Positions 34,409 to 47,565 of a DNA stretch of 64,000 nt are shown here, in pieces; positions within the stretch are counted from its first letter, which is position 1; every line of letters starts with the position of its first letter. The notes under the pieces are model-generated. The model did not search any database, had not been told where the DNA came from, and was given only the letters and a program-made list of their open reading frames with translations. The stretch comes from Xenoacremonium recifei. Its lineage: Eukaryota > Ascomycota > Sordariomycetes > Hypocreales > Nectriaceae. The position numbers were made by a program, and so were the translations under genes. Location of the stretch: positions 186,001 to 250,000 of the forward strand of contig WOFQ01000016.1 in the NCBI GenBank assembly GCA_012184525.1. Reading direction: 5' to 3'.

Positions 34409-36451
34409 GGCTGGATGTTCTGCGCTGCTCCGTGCTCGACGTTATTGACAGAGAAAGGGCGTAGAGAAGGTCGAGAGGGAGCAGACGGGGAGGGTTACGA
34501 GGAAGAGAGTCGAGGAGGTCGAGGGATGGGATGGAGGAATGAAGGATCTCGGCTGAGCCCTGGCTTCGAGGTCGCACTCCACGGTCTCACCCAACAACCA
34601 ACCCGTCCCGAATCTCACCCCAGACTCCCAGATTCCCGTCCCTGATCGGCTTTCGTGACGTCGAGCCTCGGATTTGCCGTCTTGGGCGTAGTCCCCGGAT
34701 CTGGGATGAAATACGTTGGCCGTCATTGGCTGGCTGGGCCGTGTGAGATGGCGGGGGCGGGGCCTTTGCATGTGACTGGGAGACGGAGGGAGTGATCTTT
34801 TGGAGATTCATCCGTGCTAAGGATGGGGACTGTGCCGAGGCTGGGCGTAGGACGGGGGGGATTTATGGGAGTGAGGCTCAAGATAGGGGGGCAGGGGTCT
34901 TGGAAGGGGAGGGTCTGAAAATGTGCAAGAAGTTGAAGAGATGTGAGTTGAGTCCCATTGGGGAAACTACAACCTCGAAGACGGAACATAACAGTAGTTG
35001 CTTTTTTTCGTGAGATAAGGTGTCTAAGGCTTAAGGTACTTGCCTGAGGAACAACAAAAAAACGGGTGTCGAGGTCCACGTGGTTCAGTCATCTATGTAA
35101 GCAAGTCGCAGCCGTAGAAGGTTGCACGCAGCTTGATAGACCTTGACAGAGCACCTCTTTTCGTGTCAAAGCAACGAATGAGAGAGGTCAGAGCAGCTTA
35201 TTTCATAACAATTACGGAATCGGACATCCCATCCATTACCTTAAACACACATGTTTACGCCCACTCTAGCAGACAATGCTGCGGCTCAGATCGACTGCAC
35301 TGGGATCATCCCCCTTCAGACCAACTGGCATCTCCCCCAACGACGATCCCCAGCACATCCCACGGATCGGCCCGGCCTTGAGAGTCCTACCCGATTCCTC
35401 TCCAAAGGCTCGGATCACAGAATCCTCCAATGCACGACCGCCCAGACTAGCTACCAAAATGTCTAGTTTCCAGAGCTGACAGAGTGGAGGTTGCGATGCC
35501 TCAGGTTCCTTCAGGTTCGGCGACCTCCGCACTGTGCTGAAGCCGGCTTCAACCGTCCGCCGCGGGCTCCGTCGTATTCGATGCTATTTAGCAGGAGTGG
35601 ATTAACTAAAGCCTCGCTCGCTGCGGCTCTTTGTCGACATGCAGCTCCGCCTTCTGTGCACATCTCCTCTCTTCACTTCTGCATGCTCTCTCATACGACC
35701 TCTTGCTTTGCTGTAAGTGCGGAACTTTGCACTGTATGCCACTCTCTTTTTTGCTGGTTTATTATGTCTCCCCTCGTTTGTTAGCGCGGCCATGAGGCTT
35801 GAGTCGCGATGGTAATTGGCTTGGCTGGGCATGACTCAAAACAAGGGTTTTCGTCCGCGGTGTCTCGCACGTGGGCTTTGACTCGTCAAGAGCCGCAAAG
35901 TGGCGGTTTGTGGAAAGGGGTTGAAGGCTGGGACATAGAGTGGTGACTCGCCGTCGTTTGGTTGTCTCCCTAGTCCAAGTGCTTCAAGGGGCTCAACAAA
36001 CCAGCGGCAACTTCTGCCGTGGCCGGTTCTGGACTTTCCTAAGTCATGTCCCAGATTTGGATATCTAGCCGTCTTTGTCCCCCCAATTCGCAGTCACGAT
36101 CCCGCTAGCTCAGGAAGAAGCCTCACCTGCCCGGGTTGCCTCGTGATCTATCGATCAAGGTCCATCTCGTCATCACTACCCTTTCACATTACTCAAGCGA
36201 CGCCCCATACCTATATCGCTCTCTACGCGCCTGAAATTATCCTAGTTCTTCTCAGTTTTCACCTGCGTCCTGACGTTGAACTTTATATCCACGTCCGCAT
36301 TGTCCTGAATCGCACGCCCCGTCACGCCAACACCTATATCTGCCTTACCTACGGCTGGAAACCCAGCTGGACTTACTTGAGCTTTTTTTGCATAGACTAG
36401 ATTGTTCTTTGACAATTCTGATTTGCTGCCTCGTTCACTCACATTGGCGCC
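34409..36451. other. Divergent intergenic region
   Basis: About 2.0 kb between the divergent acyl-CoA dehydrogenase and amine oxidase genes. Frames of up to 120 codons are shadows of GC-rich leader sequence or have no motif. A pyrimidine-rich leader precedes the amine oxidase start from about 36,150. Confidence 0.5.
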
Positions 36452-38266
36452 ATGGATGCTTACTCGATATGCTGCACTAGCCCGTCTAGACGCAACTCGT
36501 CCAAGATCTACCAAGATCTCCGGTCGATCCGCCTTCATAGCTCTGTTGAGCTCGATCAAGACCAAATATTAAGGCAATTGGCTGCGATGGATGGGCATGG
36601 ACAGGTAACCTCTTGTATTCACAAGGCAGATGAGTTGGCTGACATCAAATGGCAGCGAAGAAAGGCTGACCCTGCCTCAAAACCGCACATCGCCGTGGTC
36701 GGTGCTGGCCTCGCCGGTCTAAGATGTGCGGACATCCTAATCAACCATGGCTTCCAAGTCACCATCCTAGAGGCACGGAATCGCATCGGTGGACGACTTT
36801 ACCAGACCATCCTCCCAAATGGACATATGGTTGACCTCGGCCCCAATTGGATACACGGCACCAAGGATAATCCGATGCTGGATCTCGCAAAGCAGACGAA
36901 GACGGAGGTTGGCAGCTGGGACGCGCGATCGCATGTCTTTGACGAGTCTGGCAATCTGTTCGGTCTCGAAGAAGGCGAGGAGTACGCGGACCTGACCTGG
37001 GACATCATACAGGACGCCTTCAAGCACGCCAACAAGTCATCCTTAGAGATTGATATTAAGGAAAGCTTGCTAGATTTCTTCAAGAGAAAGGTTGAGGAGA
37101 AAATACCCAGCACAACGGAAGACTACGAGAAGAAACGGAAGATCATCCTTCAGATGTCCGAGCTATGGGGCGCATTTATTGGAAGCCCAATTGAGACGCA
37201 AAGTTTGAAGTTCTTCTGGCTAGAAGAATGCATCGAGGGCGGTAGGTTGATCGCATGACGGGCATATTGGACTTGGACTGACTCCTTGGTAGAAAATCTC
37301 TTTGTTGCGGGAACTTACAAGAAGGTCCTAGACGTTGTTTCGAAGCCTGCGTTGGATGGCGCCGAAATTCTGTACGAGACCAAGGTTGAGAAAGTTACCT
37401 ACAGCACAGATAACGAAGCCAAGGTTCGATTACAGATCCAGGGAGGGGATACTCTGGAGTATGACGAAGTCGTCGTGACGTGCCCCCTAGGGTGGCTAAA
37501 ACGAAATCTCGAAGCCTTTGAGCCTGCGCTGCCGGCGCGGATAACGCAGGCCATTGATTGTCTTGGATACGGCTGCCTCGAAAAGGTATGTTGTGCTGTT
37601 TGCCGTTGCGATTCCTGAATGGCAAGGTTCGAAGGGTGTTGACATGATATCTAGGCGTATATCAGCTTTCCCAAGGCGTTCTGGCTGGCGCCCCAGGGCG
37701 AGGGCCGCACAGCACAAGGGTTCGTGCAGTGGCTGTCACCCAACTACGCTCCAGAAACGAACCCTGATCGGTGGAATCAAGAGGTTGTCGAGCTGGCTGG
37801 GTTGACGCCCGAAACCTCCCATCCGACCCTCCTGTTCTACACTTACGGCGATCAGTCTCGGCACATAACCGCACAGCTCGCAGAGCTGCCCACGCAGGAG
37901 GAGCGCGACGAGTTTCTGCTCAACTTCTACAAGCCGTACTACTCGCGACTACCGCACTACTCAGCAAGCGACCCGGACTGCCAGCCGACAAGCTGTCTAG
38001 CGACGGCATGGGTGCGCGACGAGCTCGCAGGCTTCGGCAGCTACAGCAACTTCCAGGTCGGGCTGAAAGACGGCGACAACGACATCCGCGCAATGCGTGA
38101 GGGCCTGCCGGATCAGGGGCTGTGGTTCGCCGGCGAGCATACGGCGCCGTTCGTCGGGTTGGGTACTGCGACGGGCGCGTACTGGAGCGGCGAGTCGGTC
38201 GGGCGGCGCATCGCTGAGGCGTATGGTCGGGCGAGGCGGAGGAGCGCTGGCCTCGAGGGGCTGTAG
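36452..38266 (+). CDS. FAD amine oxidase (polyamine/monoamine oxidase type)
   Basis: Exons 36452-37241, 37293-37585 and 37655-38266 give 564 residues. The FAD-binding dinucleotide fold is clear: AVVGAGLAGLRCADILINHG (GxGxxG at 84-89) and Glu107 with the following RIGGR motif. The C-terminal FAD motif is GLWFAGEHTAPFVGLGTATG. Substrate-domain segments such as VVVTCPLGWLKRN are typical of flavin amine oxidases. The reaction is oxidation of an amine with H2O2 release; polyamine oxidase is the most common role of fungal members. About 75 residues precede the fold; a start at the ATG 36587 (Met46) would shorten this extension. No signal peptide or peroxisomal SKL ending (it ends in GLEGL) is visible. 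Confidence 0.9.
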
Positions 38267-39427
38267 GAGGGGCTGCTTGCGCTGACGCCGCTGGTGGATG
38301 TGCCGTTGCTGAGCTGTCTGATTTCGCGGATATAAGCGGGAGTGTTTGAGAGGGTAGAGCAATATCGTTAAGCGTATGTTGGTATGGACGCGGATGCGTG
38401 TCCGCTTGGAGGAGAAACGGAGTGTAGCCTGGAGTGTTGGTAGCAGCGGAGTAGATGTAAAGTATTCTCAATAGCTAATGCCTCTCAGCTCGATCGGTAT
38501 TTCGTACGATTTCGAAAAGACAATGATTGGTGTTTGTGCTTTGTTGCGTTGGCAGTGGATGCTGCAGAAGAGTGTTTGTCGTCATGATGTGCTTGAGAAG
38601 GTTGGAGGCTTGAAGTTGAGGAATCTGAGGTCATCGCTGGATGCCATGCCGTGCTAGGGCATACAAGATCCCTGCCGATGAGGCACTCGGCTCTATCGAT
38701 AACGGAGCTAGGGAGGGTCAGGGAAGCCGGGCAGGGAAGGAGTGGGCCATTCAATTCCCTTGCAGCGGTCAACTGACGCAGGTTGGAGGGTCTCGAGGCG
38801 CTGACGATGATGACGAGCCACTGAAGCAGACTGAATCATCAGTCACGAGTGTTTGGGACAGTGGCGTAGCGGGCGTCTGGGCTAGCGCTCAGCCCGCTTG
38901 TGGCCGTCGGTTAGGTACCTGTCTGATGGTACTTGCTGGAGCTCCCAGTCTACTGCCTGCTAGGCACAAGGAACCTAGTCCCACCGCGTATCCTTGACCA
39001 GACCCCAAGTACCGACAGCTCCATGGCCCAGAAGTGACACTGTCGACTTGCAACCTCTTGGACCTTTCCCCAACCTGCAACCTTCAAACCTCAAACGCGA
39101 ACCCTCTTGGGCCACGAACAAACCCTTACCCTCTACCCTACTGGACACATACGGCTTTCTTCTACGAAACTCTTTCTGCCAGACCCATGCGTCGTCCTCC
39201 TTCTTCCTAACCATGACCAACAGCCCCGCATCACGCTGGCGGCCTACTGATAACACGCCGACCCCGGCTCGACCTTGACGACGAACGAGCGACCGAGATA
39301 CTCGATCTCCAGACCGAAGCTGGACCTCTGCTAAAGGTGCCCGAGCTGGCCCTCCCGGGCTGTCCGCCCATCGCTCTTCCATCTGCCAGAGCCAGAGAGG
39401 CACGCGTGCACCCCATACGACATCACC
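38267..39427. other. Intergenic and 5' region of ATG2
   Basis: 1.16 kb with no recognised gene. The last about 400 bp before the ATG2 start is C/T-rich with repeated ACCTT/AACC runs, consistent with a fungal promoter and leader. Frames such as 38641-38997 have no motif. Confidence 0.5.
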
Positions 39428-42400
39428 ATGGCTTCATTCTGGGGAGTGTTCCAGGGCGCGGACATGGGCAGGCGGTTCCTCCGCTATGCCCTGTCCCGTC
39501 TGGACATGCTCGATACGGATGTTATGGATATAGACAATCTCGACTTTGCTATTGGTCGGAACACCGTCTTCGAGTTCCGAGATGTTGGCGTCATGACCAA
39601 GGTGAGATACCTTAGACCAGTCTTCAGATCTGCATGAGGATGGAAGAACTGACAGTCTTCACAGAAAGTCGAGAAGATGCTGCAGCTGCCACCTTCGGTA
39701 ATCTTGGATAAGGCCCGAACGCTTCTTGTCAAGGTCACCTTTCCCATCGACTTCTACGCCTCGCCCATCGTCGTCGAAGTCACCGGCGTGCGGATAAAGT
39801 TCACAGTGGATGACAACGAGCCCAAGTCCAGCCGAACACCTGGGACGAAAACCCCCGCGCGTGATCTCTCGGATATGGTCCCTGATCCCGCGGACTTGGC
39901 TATGTCGTTTCTCCAGACCCAGCCGGGCCCCGAGGTGCGGGAACTCGAGAATGCGTTAGCCGCCGAGACGCAGGATGTCGAAGCTTCGATCTCTAGGAGC
40001 GAGTCGAGCGATGACGACGACCTGGCATATGGTACCGGACAGCCGTTGACGCTGCCGCAATTCTTGACAGACTGGATACAGGGTATCATGGACCGTATGA
40101 TCGTCAAGATCAAAGACGTGAGCGTCCAGTTCGATATTCAGGTCCCTACGGAACCTAACTCCAACAACCTGGAGAAGGTGTCTTTCCAGGTTGGTATGGA
40201 GGATATGGACATTGAAGGTGTCACCACGAATACGCCTACTTCAGAGGACTCGCCCGCTTTTGAGGCCAAAGAAGGAAAGCGACGCATCACTCTAACCAAT
40301 CTTCGCGCCTATCTCATCTCAGAGGCCAACGTCTTCTCCGCCTTGGCGAGATCACCCTCCATGACCTCACCGTCTGTCCCGTCATCGCCTGCTGTGGCCA
40401 GAAGCTTTTCGCGGCAGCCGACCATGGCACCTCAACCAGCCTCTCGTTCCCCATACCCGCCTTCATTACAAGGTAGCTTCCATGCTTCAGTTCCTGCTTC
40501 TGAAAGTGACGACGAGTCTGAGCCTGCTGCATCAATGTATGAGAGCACTGTGTATGATGCTCTTGGCGCTTCGTCGGCCTCGCAACGCAGCATGCCGCCA
40601 TCCATGCAGAGGAGCCTTCCTACCGTGGAAGAGCCTGCAGATGAAGACGAACCTGAGACGGTTGCCTCGATGTACGAGAGCATGTTCCACCCTTCTAACA
40701 ACCCACTCCAACTACACCAAAGGACACCGTCGCCTTCCACGCAAGACCTCTTCCCACCCCCAGGTAACGACAATGAATCTGAGATGTCAGAATCGATATA
40801 CCAGAGTGTATGGAGCTCTTCGTCGCATGCTCAATTAGCCCAGGAGGAAGAGCTATCAACGCCTAAGAAGGAACAACCACCACTGTTCGTTGAAGAGGAC
40901 CACACGTCACCTCCTCATGAGGAGCAAGACTCGTCGCTATACGAAGAGAAGCGAGCATCGTCGCCAGCTCAAGAAGAGTTGGAATCAGCGCCAGATGAAC
41001 AGGAGCCAGTGTCAACAACTGAGGGGCATCAAATATCATCACTCGAAAAAGAGAAGGATTCATCGCTATCTGAACAGGAGCAAGCATCACCGCATCATGA
41101 AAAGCAGCAGGTATTACCACCTCTTGAGGAAGGTCATGACCTCGACCCTCCGACACCGTCCTTGACTGCGTCACGTCAGCTCATAGATTCAACCGAGGAG
41201 TCAACCGAGGCCATCCATTCTTCACAACATACAGAGGTCCAACCAACTCCTGAAAGTCCGTCTCCCCCTCAAATACAAGAATCAACGCTGCCGTCTGCAA
41301 TGCCAGGTGCTTGGGGGTTATGGTCAGAAACCGAGTCTCCGCTACCCAGGACAACCGCGTCGTTCAGTGGCGAGAGGCTTCGATCGAGCCACTATCATCT
41401 AGGAGACACCGCCAACCAGTCAGATAGTGACATCTCTTCGCCTGCTTTCAGCAGAGCGAACATTGCAGAAGATGTTCCTGTGGTGGAACCCAGCTCGCCC
41501 GACTCAAAACATCAAGACGATGTCGAAACGCCTAAGGGTCCGACTCGTCTTGTGAAAGAGATCTTCAATCTAAAGCAAGCTTCTGTTTACTTGCCATCGC
41601 AACACCATGAGCATGTTCATATCGAAGCCCCATCACCACAGTCCGCGAACAAGCTCTCACAATCCTTGAGGCATTCGGTATATCCCCAAGCGCCTGGGGC
41701 GTTCTCGGTCCATGGCACGTCATTTCTAGCTCACGAGAAGGCATCTGCTCATGACGCCTCGTCTTCTCAGCAACAGGGTGTACATGCCGACTCGGGAGTA
41801 GACAATGTTATCGAGGTCGATGTGTCTCCCATCATTATCAACTTTGACGCGTCGCTAGGGTTCCTTCTTACGATGGTAGTTAAGAAGCTGCTTGAGAGTC
41901 TCAAGGACAACAAGTCAGGCGCTACAAAGTCTATCTCCAAGCCGGACTCGGAAAAGTCGGATGGACGACCACCAGAGTTCAAGTTGAACCTACAAGAGCT
42001 CTCTCTCAATTTCCTGAATCGTTTGGGTGGAGTTTCAGATACTCCAGATCGATATCTCGACCCTTCGGCGTTCATGTTTGATGAGGAGGTCCTCCTGCGG
42101 ATGAGCCTAAAAGATATCAATATCTCGTGTTCACACGTCAACGTTCCGTTAGCGAGACCGACAAGGCTGGGGCCCTTCGTGGAACCCGGTACGGAGTTCA
42201 GGCTCAACCTAGGGAAATTCCGCCTTGGGTATTCCGACGGGGATATCATGTCTTTCGATGGTACTATGCCCATGACTGCTTCGGTCATGGACACCTTCAT
42301 GTCCCCCGATTCAGATATTGGCATCAAAGTTACCCAGACGCTTGATAAGATCACGACTGATGTTTCGACACTGCCCTTGGTGGTACAAATCGATCTTCAA

Positions 42401-45400
42401 CGACTAGATGAGACCTTCAGCTGGTTCGGTGGGTTGAGCAGCTTTCTTAACATGAGCGCTTCCATGACTTCCAGCCCATCGCCGACCCCTCGGACACCAA
42501 CCTCTCCACAGAAGCCCAAAGGCGTTCGCTTTAACACGGCAATCGATCCCCAAGATCAGTCGGCGTCTTCACAGAACAAGGTCAACGTAAGGATCGGGGG
42601 CTCTCGATTGGAGCTAATCGGGAAAGAATGCCGAGTCGCTGCCAAAACGACTGCTCTAAAGCTAATCTGCCGGGAGGAGGGAATCGGTCTTGGCTGCAAT
42701 ACTCTTCAGGTTGCAGGGCCTTATCTGAGGAATTCCATGGCTGATCCAGCCATCGAAATAACACTCCGAGGACTCCTCGTGAATTTTGCTACGAAACCCT
42801 CAGACGAAGATCTTGAGAAACTCCTCGAGCTCATCACACCCTCCAAAGTTAAGTTCGATCAGAGTGGTGATGAGATCATGGTAGACACGTTGCTACGCCA
42901 GCGAAGGAAGGGGTCCGTTTTGAAGGTGACCCTCGACACGTTCAACGTTGATGTTAAGAATATGGCTCAGCTCACAGTCCTTCCTAATCTTGGAGAGGAA
43001 GTCTCGAAGCTAGCCACCGTCGCGAAATATCTACCAGAGGATGACCGACCAGGCCTGTTGACATTGGCGACGCTCAAACAGGTCGGCATTGCGTTGGATT
43101 TTGGCGGTAAGATTGGGCGTGTCGGTGCTGAACTTGACGATTTCCAGCTTGGCCATATCACAGTTCCGGCATTGGTTGCTGCTGCTGTGTTTGGGATCAC
43201 AGCCAAACGAAACGAAACGGAAGAGCTTATCACCTCCAAAACATTTGGCAGTCTCGCACCGGTCTTGCGAGCCAGAATGATTGGCGACGAAATCGAGCCC
43301 CTCATCAGGCTTCGAATGCGAGATTTGAACGTTGAATATCGGGTTTCTACAATCCTCGACCTCCTCGACTTAGGTCAAGACGCCACACCCCAAGATTTCG
43401 ATGCCAGTCTGGCCGCCTCTATCGTCAACTTGGGCGATCAAGCTCACAATGCTCTGGCTCAATCACCAAGCGAAAAGTCCAAGGCCAGCAAGCCAATGAC
43501 CTTGGACATTGGGTTCTCGGACTGCTTTGTAGGCCTTAACCCGTACCAGATCACGTCCAAAATGGTTGTGGCCCTCACCGATGCCAATCTAAATGTCGTC
43601 CTACCCAAAGGCGGCAATACGAGTGCAGTGTTTGGAGTCAAGAGAGCATCTGTCTTTCTGATTGACGACGTCTCGTCGACTAAGGCTCGACTTGGCCATC
43701 AGTATCGCACATCGGCCTCAAGCTCCCCGAGAATCGACGAGCTTTGTCGAAACGGATATGTCGACATATGCTTCATCTCTACGGCGCAGGTCGATCTCAA
43801 GGTTGTCGAGGGGCCAGATGATGGCCGCCAGATCAGGGTTGCGGTGCGGGACGATCTGCTCGTCCTCCAAACCTGCGCGGATTCTACACAGACGCTCATC
43901 TCGTTGACGAATGCCCTCAAGCCGCCGACCCCTCCGAGCGAAGAGACCAAGTTCAAGACTACGAATTTGATGCCAGTGGAAAATCTCATGGACTCTGTGA
44001 ACCTTCAGCAGTTCGATCCACCAGAAGGAGGCTTCGATTTTGATGACCAATTTCCAACGGCCGGCGGATCCTCCATGGATGACTCGAGCGAATATGACCA
44101 AGACAGTCCGCTTCAGGTGCATTCAGATTACTATGGGCAGCGGCCAGGCGACACCGTACCAAGCTTCTCACGAAGCTCGACTGGCCCTAAAGTTGGCAAA
44201 GGTAAGGGTAAACTTACAGACGCGGACGTGCTCTTCGATGGAGATTCTGTCAGCCAAAAATCCGACAGCGTTGGGGGGCTTTCTATTCATGATGACTTCT
44301 ATAACATACCAAGTCACAAGTATCCCCTCGCAAAGCTTTGGAACGAGGATTCAACCAGATTGGACATCGCTCCGGATGATCTCGTTGACCGATGCCCAAT
44401 TCAAGTGTCGGTGCAGGATGTCCATGTGATCTGGAAACTCTTCGATGGTTTCGATTGGATTCATACCCGGGATGTCATTGAGAAGGCTGTCAATGAAGTC
44501 GAGCAGCGAGCCTTTGAGCGTCAAGCACGCTTGGGGCCGCATGACGAAGAGGACACTGAGGAGGAGGTCAATGATTTCCTCTTTAACTCGATCTACATCG
44601 GCATTCCTTCGAGCCGTGACCCTGCTGAACTAGCACAAGCTATCAACGCCGGACTGGGCGGTAACGATACTACGACGGAGACTGAATCTGTGGCTACAAC
44701 TGCTATCACTGCCACGAGCAACGCCTCGCGATGGCGTCAGGACGCGCGAAAGAAAACAAAGAAGTTGAAGCTTAAGCGCAGCAGGACGCACAAGATCAGC
44801 TTCGAGTTGAGCGGGGTCAATGCCGAAGTCTACATGTACCCCGAAGGAACCACGGTGAACAGCATCGACGTCAAGGTGCAAAAGCTTGATATCATCGACA
44901 ACATAGAGACTTCAACTTGGAGGAAGTTTGCTACCTATGATCAAGACTTTGGCCAACGCGAGATGGGCAGCAGTATGGTCCATCTAGAGATCCTCTCCTT
45001 CAAGCCTTTGCTCGAACTGCCTACGACAGAGTTCGTCATCCGTGCCTCGATACTCCCACTGAGGCTCCATGTCGACCAGGATGCCTTGGACTTTATCACC
45101 AGGTTCTTCGAGTTCAAAGACGACGCTACGCCAACCCATATCTCCGAAAGCGATGTGCCTTTCGTCTATCGGGCGGAGGTCAACGCGGTCCCAGTCAAGC
45201 TGGACTTCAAACCCAAGCGTGTCGATTATGCTGGTCTGCGGTCAGGGCACACCTCAGAGTTTATGAACTTTGTGAATCTCGAGGAGGCGAACCTGGTCTT
45301 GCGGCGTGTCATTCTCTACGGCGTTCCTGGCTTTGATCGCCTGGGACAAACCCTGAACAAGGTCTGGACGAACGACGTAACTGGAACACAGCTTCCAACC

Positions 45401-46073
45401 GTTCTCGCGGGAGTTGCCATGGTGCGGCCCCTGGTGAACGTCACAGCCGGCGTCAAGGAGCTGGTCGAAGTCCCGATCAGAGAGTACAAGAAGGACGGCC
45501 GCATAGTCCGCAGCATTAGCAAGGGCGCCGCGGCATTCCTCCGCACAACAGGTACTGGTATCGTCAAGCTATCTGCGAAGGTCGCCGTAGGAACGCAGAA
45601 TATGCTAGAGAACGCTGAGGGCATGCTCGTCGATGCGCCGCCTCAACACACACCTGAGCACCTCACCTCTTGGGAAGAGTACGACGAAGACGACTTCGAC
45701 TCTGACAAGAAGAAGCATGTCTCGCTCTACGCCAACCAACCCGCCGGCTTTGTAGCCGGTGTCTACGATGGGTACCGGTCGCTTGCTCGGGATGTCCAAA
45801 TGGCCCACGGCGCCCTCGTTGCCATTCCCACGGAAGTCATGGAGAGCCAGTCCGCCACTAAAGCTGCAAAGGCTGTCCTCCGTCATGCTCCCACGATCGT
45901 CTTCCGTCCCGCCCTGGGCGTGACCAAGGCTGTCGGACAAGCCCTCATGGGCGCCACGAACACTATCGATCCGCAGAACAGGCGCCGGATGTCAGAGGTA
46001 AATCATTCATTCTCCCCTACGATGCTTCTTTCCGCAATACTAACACCCATTCCAGAAATACAAGAAACATTAA
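39428..46073 (+). CDS. ATG2: Autophagy lipid-transfer protein ATG2
   Basis: Exons 39428-39601, 39665-45997 and 46056-46073 give 2174 residues; the last exon encodes only KYKKH after MSE. The N-terminus is a chorein-type domain (RRFLRYALSRLDMLDTDVMD; LQLPPSVILDKARTLLVKV), as in all ATG2 proteins. The C-terminal region is strongly conserved (NLVLRRVILYGVPGFDRLG; the NRRRMSEKYKKH end). ATG2 bridges the ER and the growing phagophore with ATG18 and ATG9 and moves lipids. Residues about 230-690 are an acidic, Ser/Pro/Glu-rich disordered insert with three SxYxS-like repeats. Without the last splice the frame runs 360 nt further into unrelated sequence, so the splice is well supported. The length is typical of filamentous fungi. 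Confidence 0.97.
40780..41180 (+). repeat. Glu/Ser-rich degenerate coding repeats in ATG2
   Basis: Within ATG2 the sequence encodes loosely repeated acidic blocks of the type EEx(D/S)xSSP and EKExxSSL over about 130 residues. The repetition is degenerate at both DNA and protein level and keeps frame. It probably arose by replication slippage in a disordered insert. Confidence 0.55.
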
Positions 46074-46553
46074 CCACTCCTCGCTTCCGCCGACCAGCTC
46101 TAACGACGAACACGACCCTCATGACCTCACATACCACGACGTCTCGCCAGAGCGTCTTGCCATTTCTTTCGTTATTTCCCACTTATACTTGCCTTTTTGC
46201 TTTTTCTTTTGCTTTCAGGGAAGCCACCATAGCGGGACAACAGGATACCTACCATAACAACAAGCATGACATACACCGCAGCGTCGATAGAGACCGGGCG
46301 TTGCATCGTCGTCGTAGACGTATTTACCATCTCACCCCTGCGCGGGGATGGGAGGCAGGCATATATGGTGTCAGGCTGATTTCTGTCTTTTCTGCACATT
46401 CGGATCAAGGGGGCGGTAGTTTGCTAAGTTGGTGAGGTTGGGAGGTGATTTATCGGAGTCTAGTAGAGATGAGGTAGTTAAGAGACTGCAACGACGTTTA
46501 TTCCAATGCCGTGCCACGCGATTGCTACGTGAAGTGTCTACTTGTATGCCTAT
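46074..46553. other. Convergent 3' flanks
   Basis: 480 bp between the ATG2 stop and the GT8 stop on the other strand. It contains the ATG2 3' UTR, including the non-coding read-through of the main frame. No other element is seen. Confidence 0.6.
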
Positions 46554-47565
46554 CTAGTACCCATCGTCAGGGATGCCCTTCTCCTTCTCATATGCCTTCC
46601 GCTCACGGTTTACATCCACCCACCACCCATGGCTCTCGTCTGTGCCAGTGAAGTTGCCGTTCTCATCCATCTGGTCCCAGGGCTTGGGGCTAAGGATGTA
46701 GTGCATGTTCTTGACGCAGTCGTCGCGCCAGATGGCGTCGTGCACGCCTGGCCAGCGCATCGTCTTGAGCGCGTTGTATATGTATGGCAGAGGCACCCAG
46801 CGGCCGCGGTACAGGTCCGACAGCAGCGACTGGTCGGCGAAGTCCATGTTCACAGCGTCGGCTTCCATATGTGCGAGGATCTGGGCGTAGAGTTCGGCTG
46901 AAGGGTTGACAACCTGTAGGCCGCCGTTCATGAAGCCGAGGGGCCCAACAGCCGGGTCAGCGCCGACGGTCTGGGCGACGTCTGGGGTTTCATGCTGTGA
47001 GGTGAAGGCGCAGTGGGCGGGGATCCAGTTGGCAGGGTAATGTGGCTTCTTGAGGGGGTTGCAGACACAGGCGTGGCCCGCGGCAAAGACTCGCTTGCTA
47101 GAGGTGATGTCGCCGGCAGCGCTAACTTCCGGATCGTCAAGAGGCAACTCCATAAGCTCGTCCATGTTCCTCAGGACAAGCATGTCCGAGTCGAGCTGCA
47201 CGACGCGCGCATACTCGGTGAGAGAGAAGGGGGTGAGCTTGCTCCAGCAGTCGTAGAACCGGGGGTCGTTGGAGTAGTCCTTGCCCTTGGTGGGGAGGAG
47301 ATAGGGGATTCGCTGGGCTGCGATGCCGCGGGCGCGGAGGACGGCATGGCCTTCCTCGGGAAAGGAGTCTGTGTAGAGCGCGACGAGGGGGTACTTGGAT
47401 TTGGCGCGGATGAGCGAGTAGTGAAGCGTCAAAAGGCCTGAGAGATAGTCGAGATTGGTGATGAGAGTTGTCCAGACTAAGATTGGTAAGCTTGAGGTTG
47501 ATCGGCGAGCAGGGAGATATAAGAGCACCTTTATCAGAGTCGACAGCTCGTTTGCGGTCAGCCAT
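46554..47565 (-). CDS. GT8-family (glycogenin-like) glycosyltransferase
   Basis: Exons 47565-47529 and 47476-46554 with a 52-nt intron give 319 residues starting MADRKRAVDSDKVWTTL. It has the family-8 pattern: WTTLITNLDYLSGLLTLHYS at the start of the nucleotide-sugar fold, the metal-binding DxD at 108-110 (QLDSDMLVLRNMDELM), FMNGGLQVVNPS, and a DFADQSLLSDLYRG segment for donor/acceptor contact. Relatives are glycogenin and plant galactinol synthase-type enzymes. There is no signal peptide, so it is likely cytosolic. A longer frame upstream (to 47582) lies within the intron and is not the start. Substrate is unknown: glycogenin, galactinol-like and other sugar transfers are all possible. Confidence 0.9.

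Noticed and set aside
46074..46435. C-terminal extension of ATG2 to 46435
   Set aside because: Unspliced read-through. A good donor at 45998 and acceptor at 46055 restore the conserved MSEKYKKH end.
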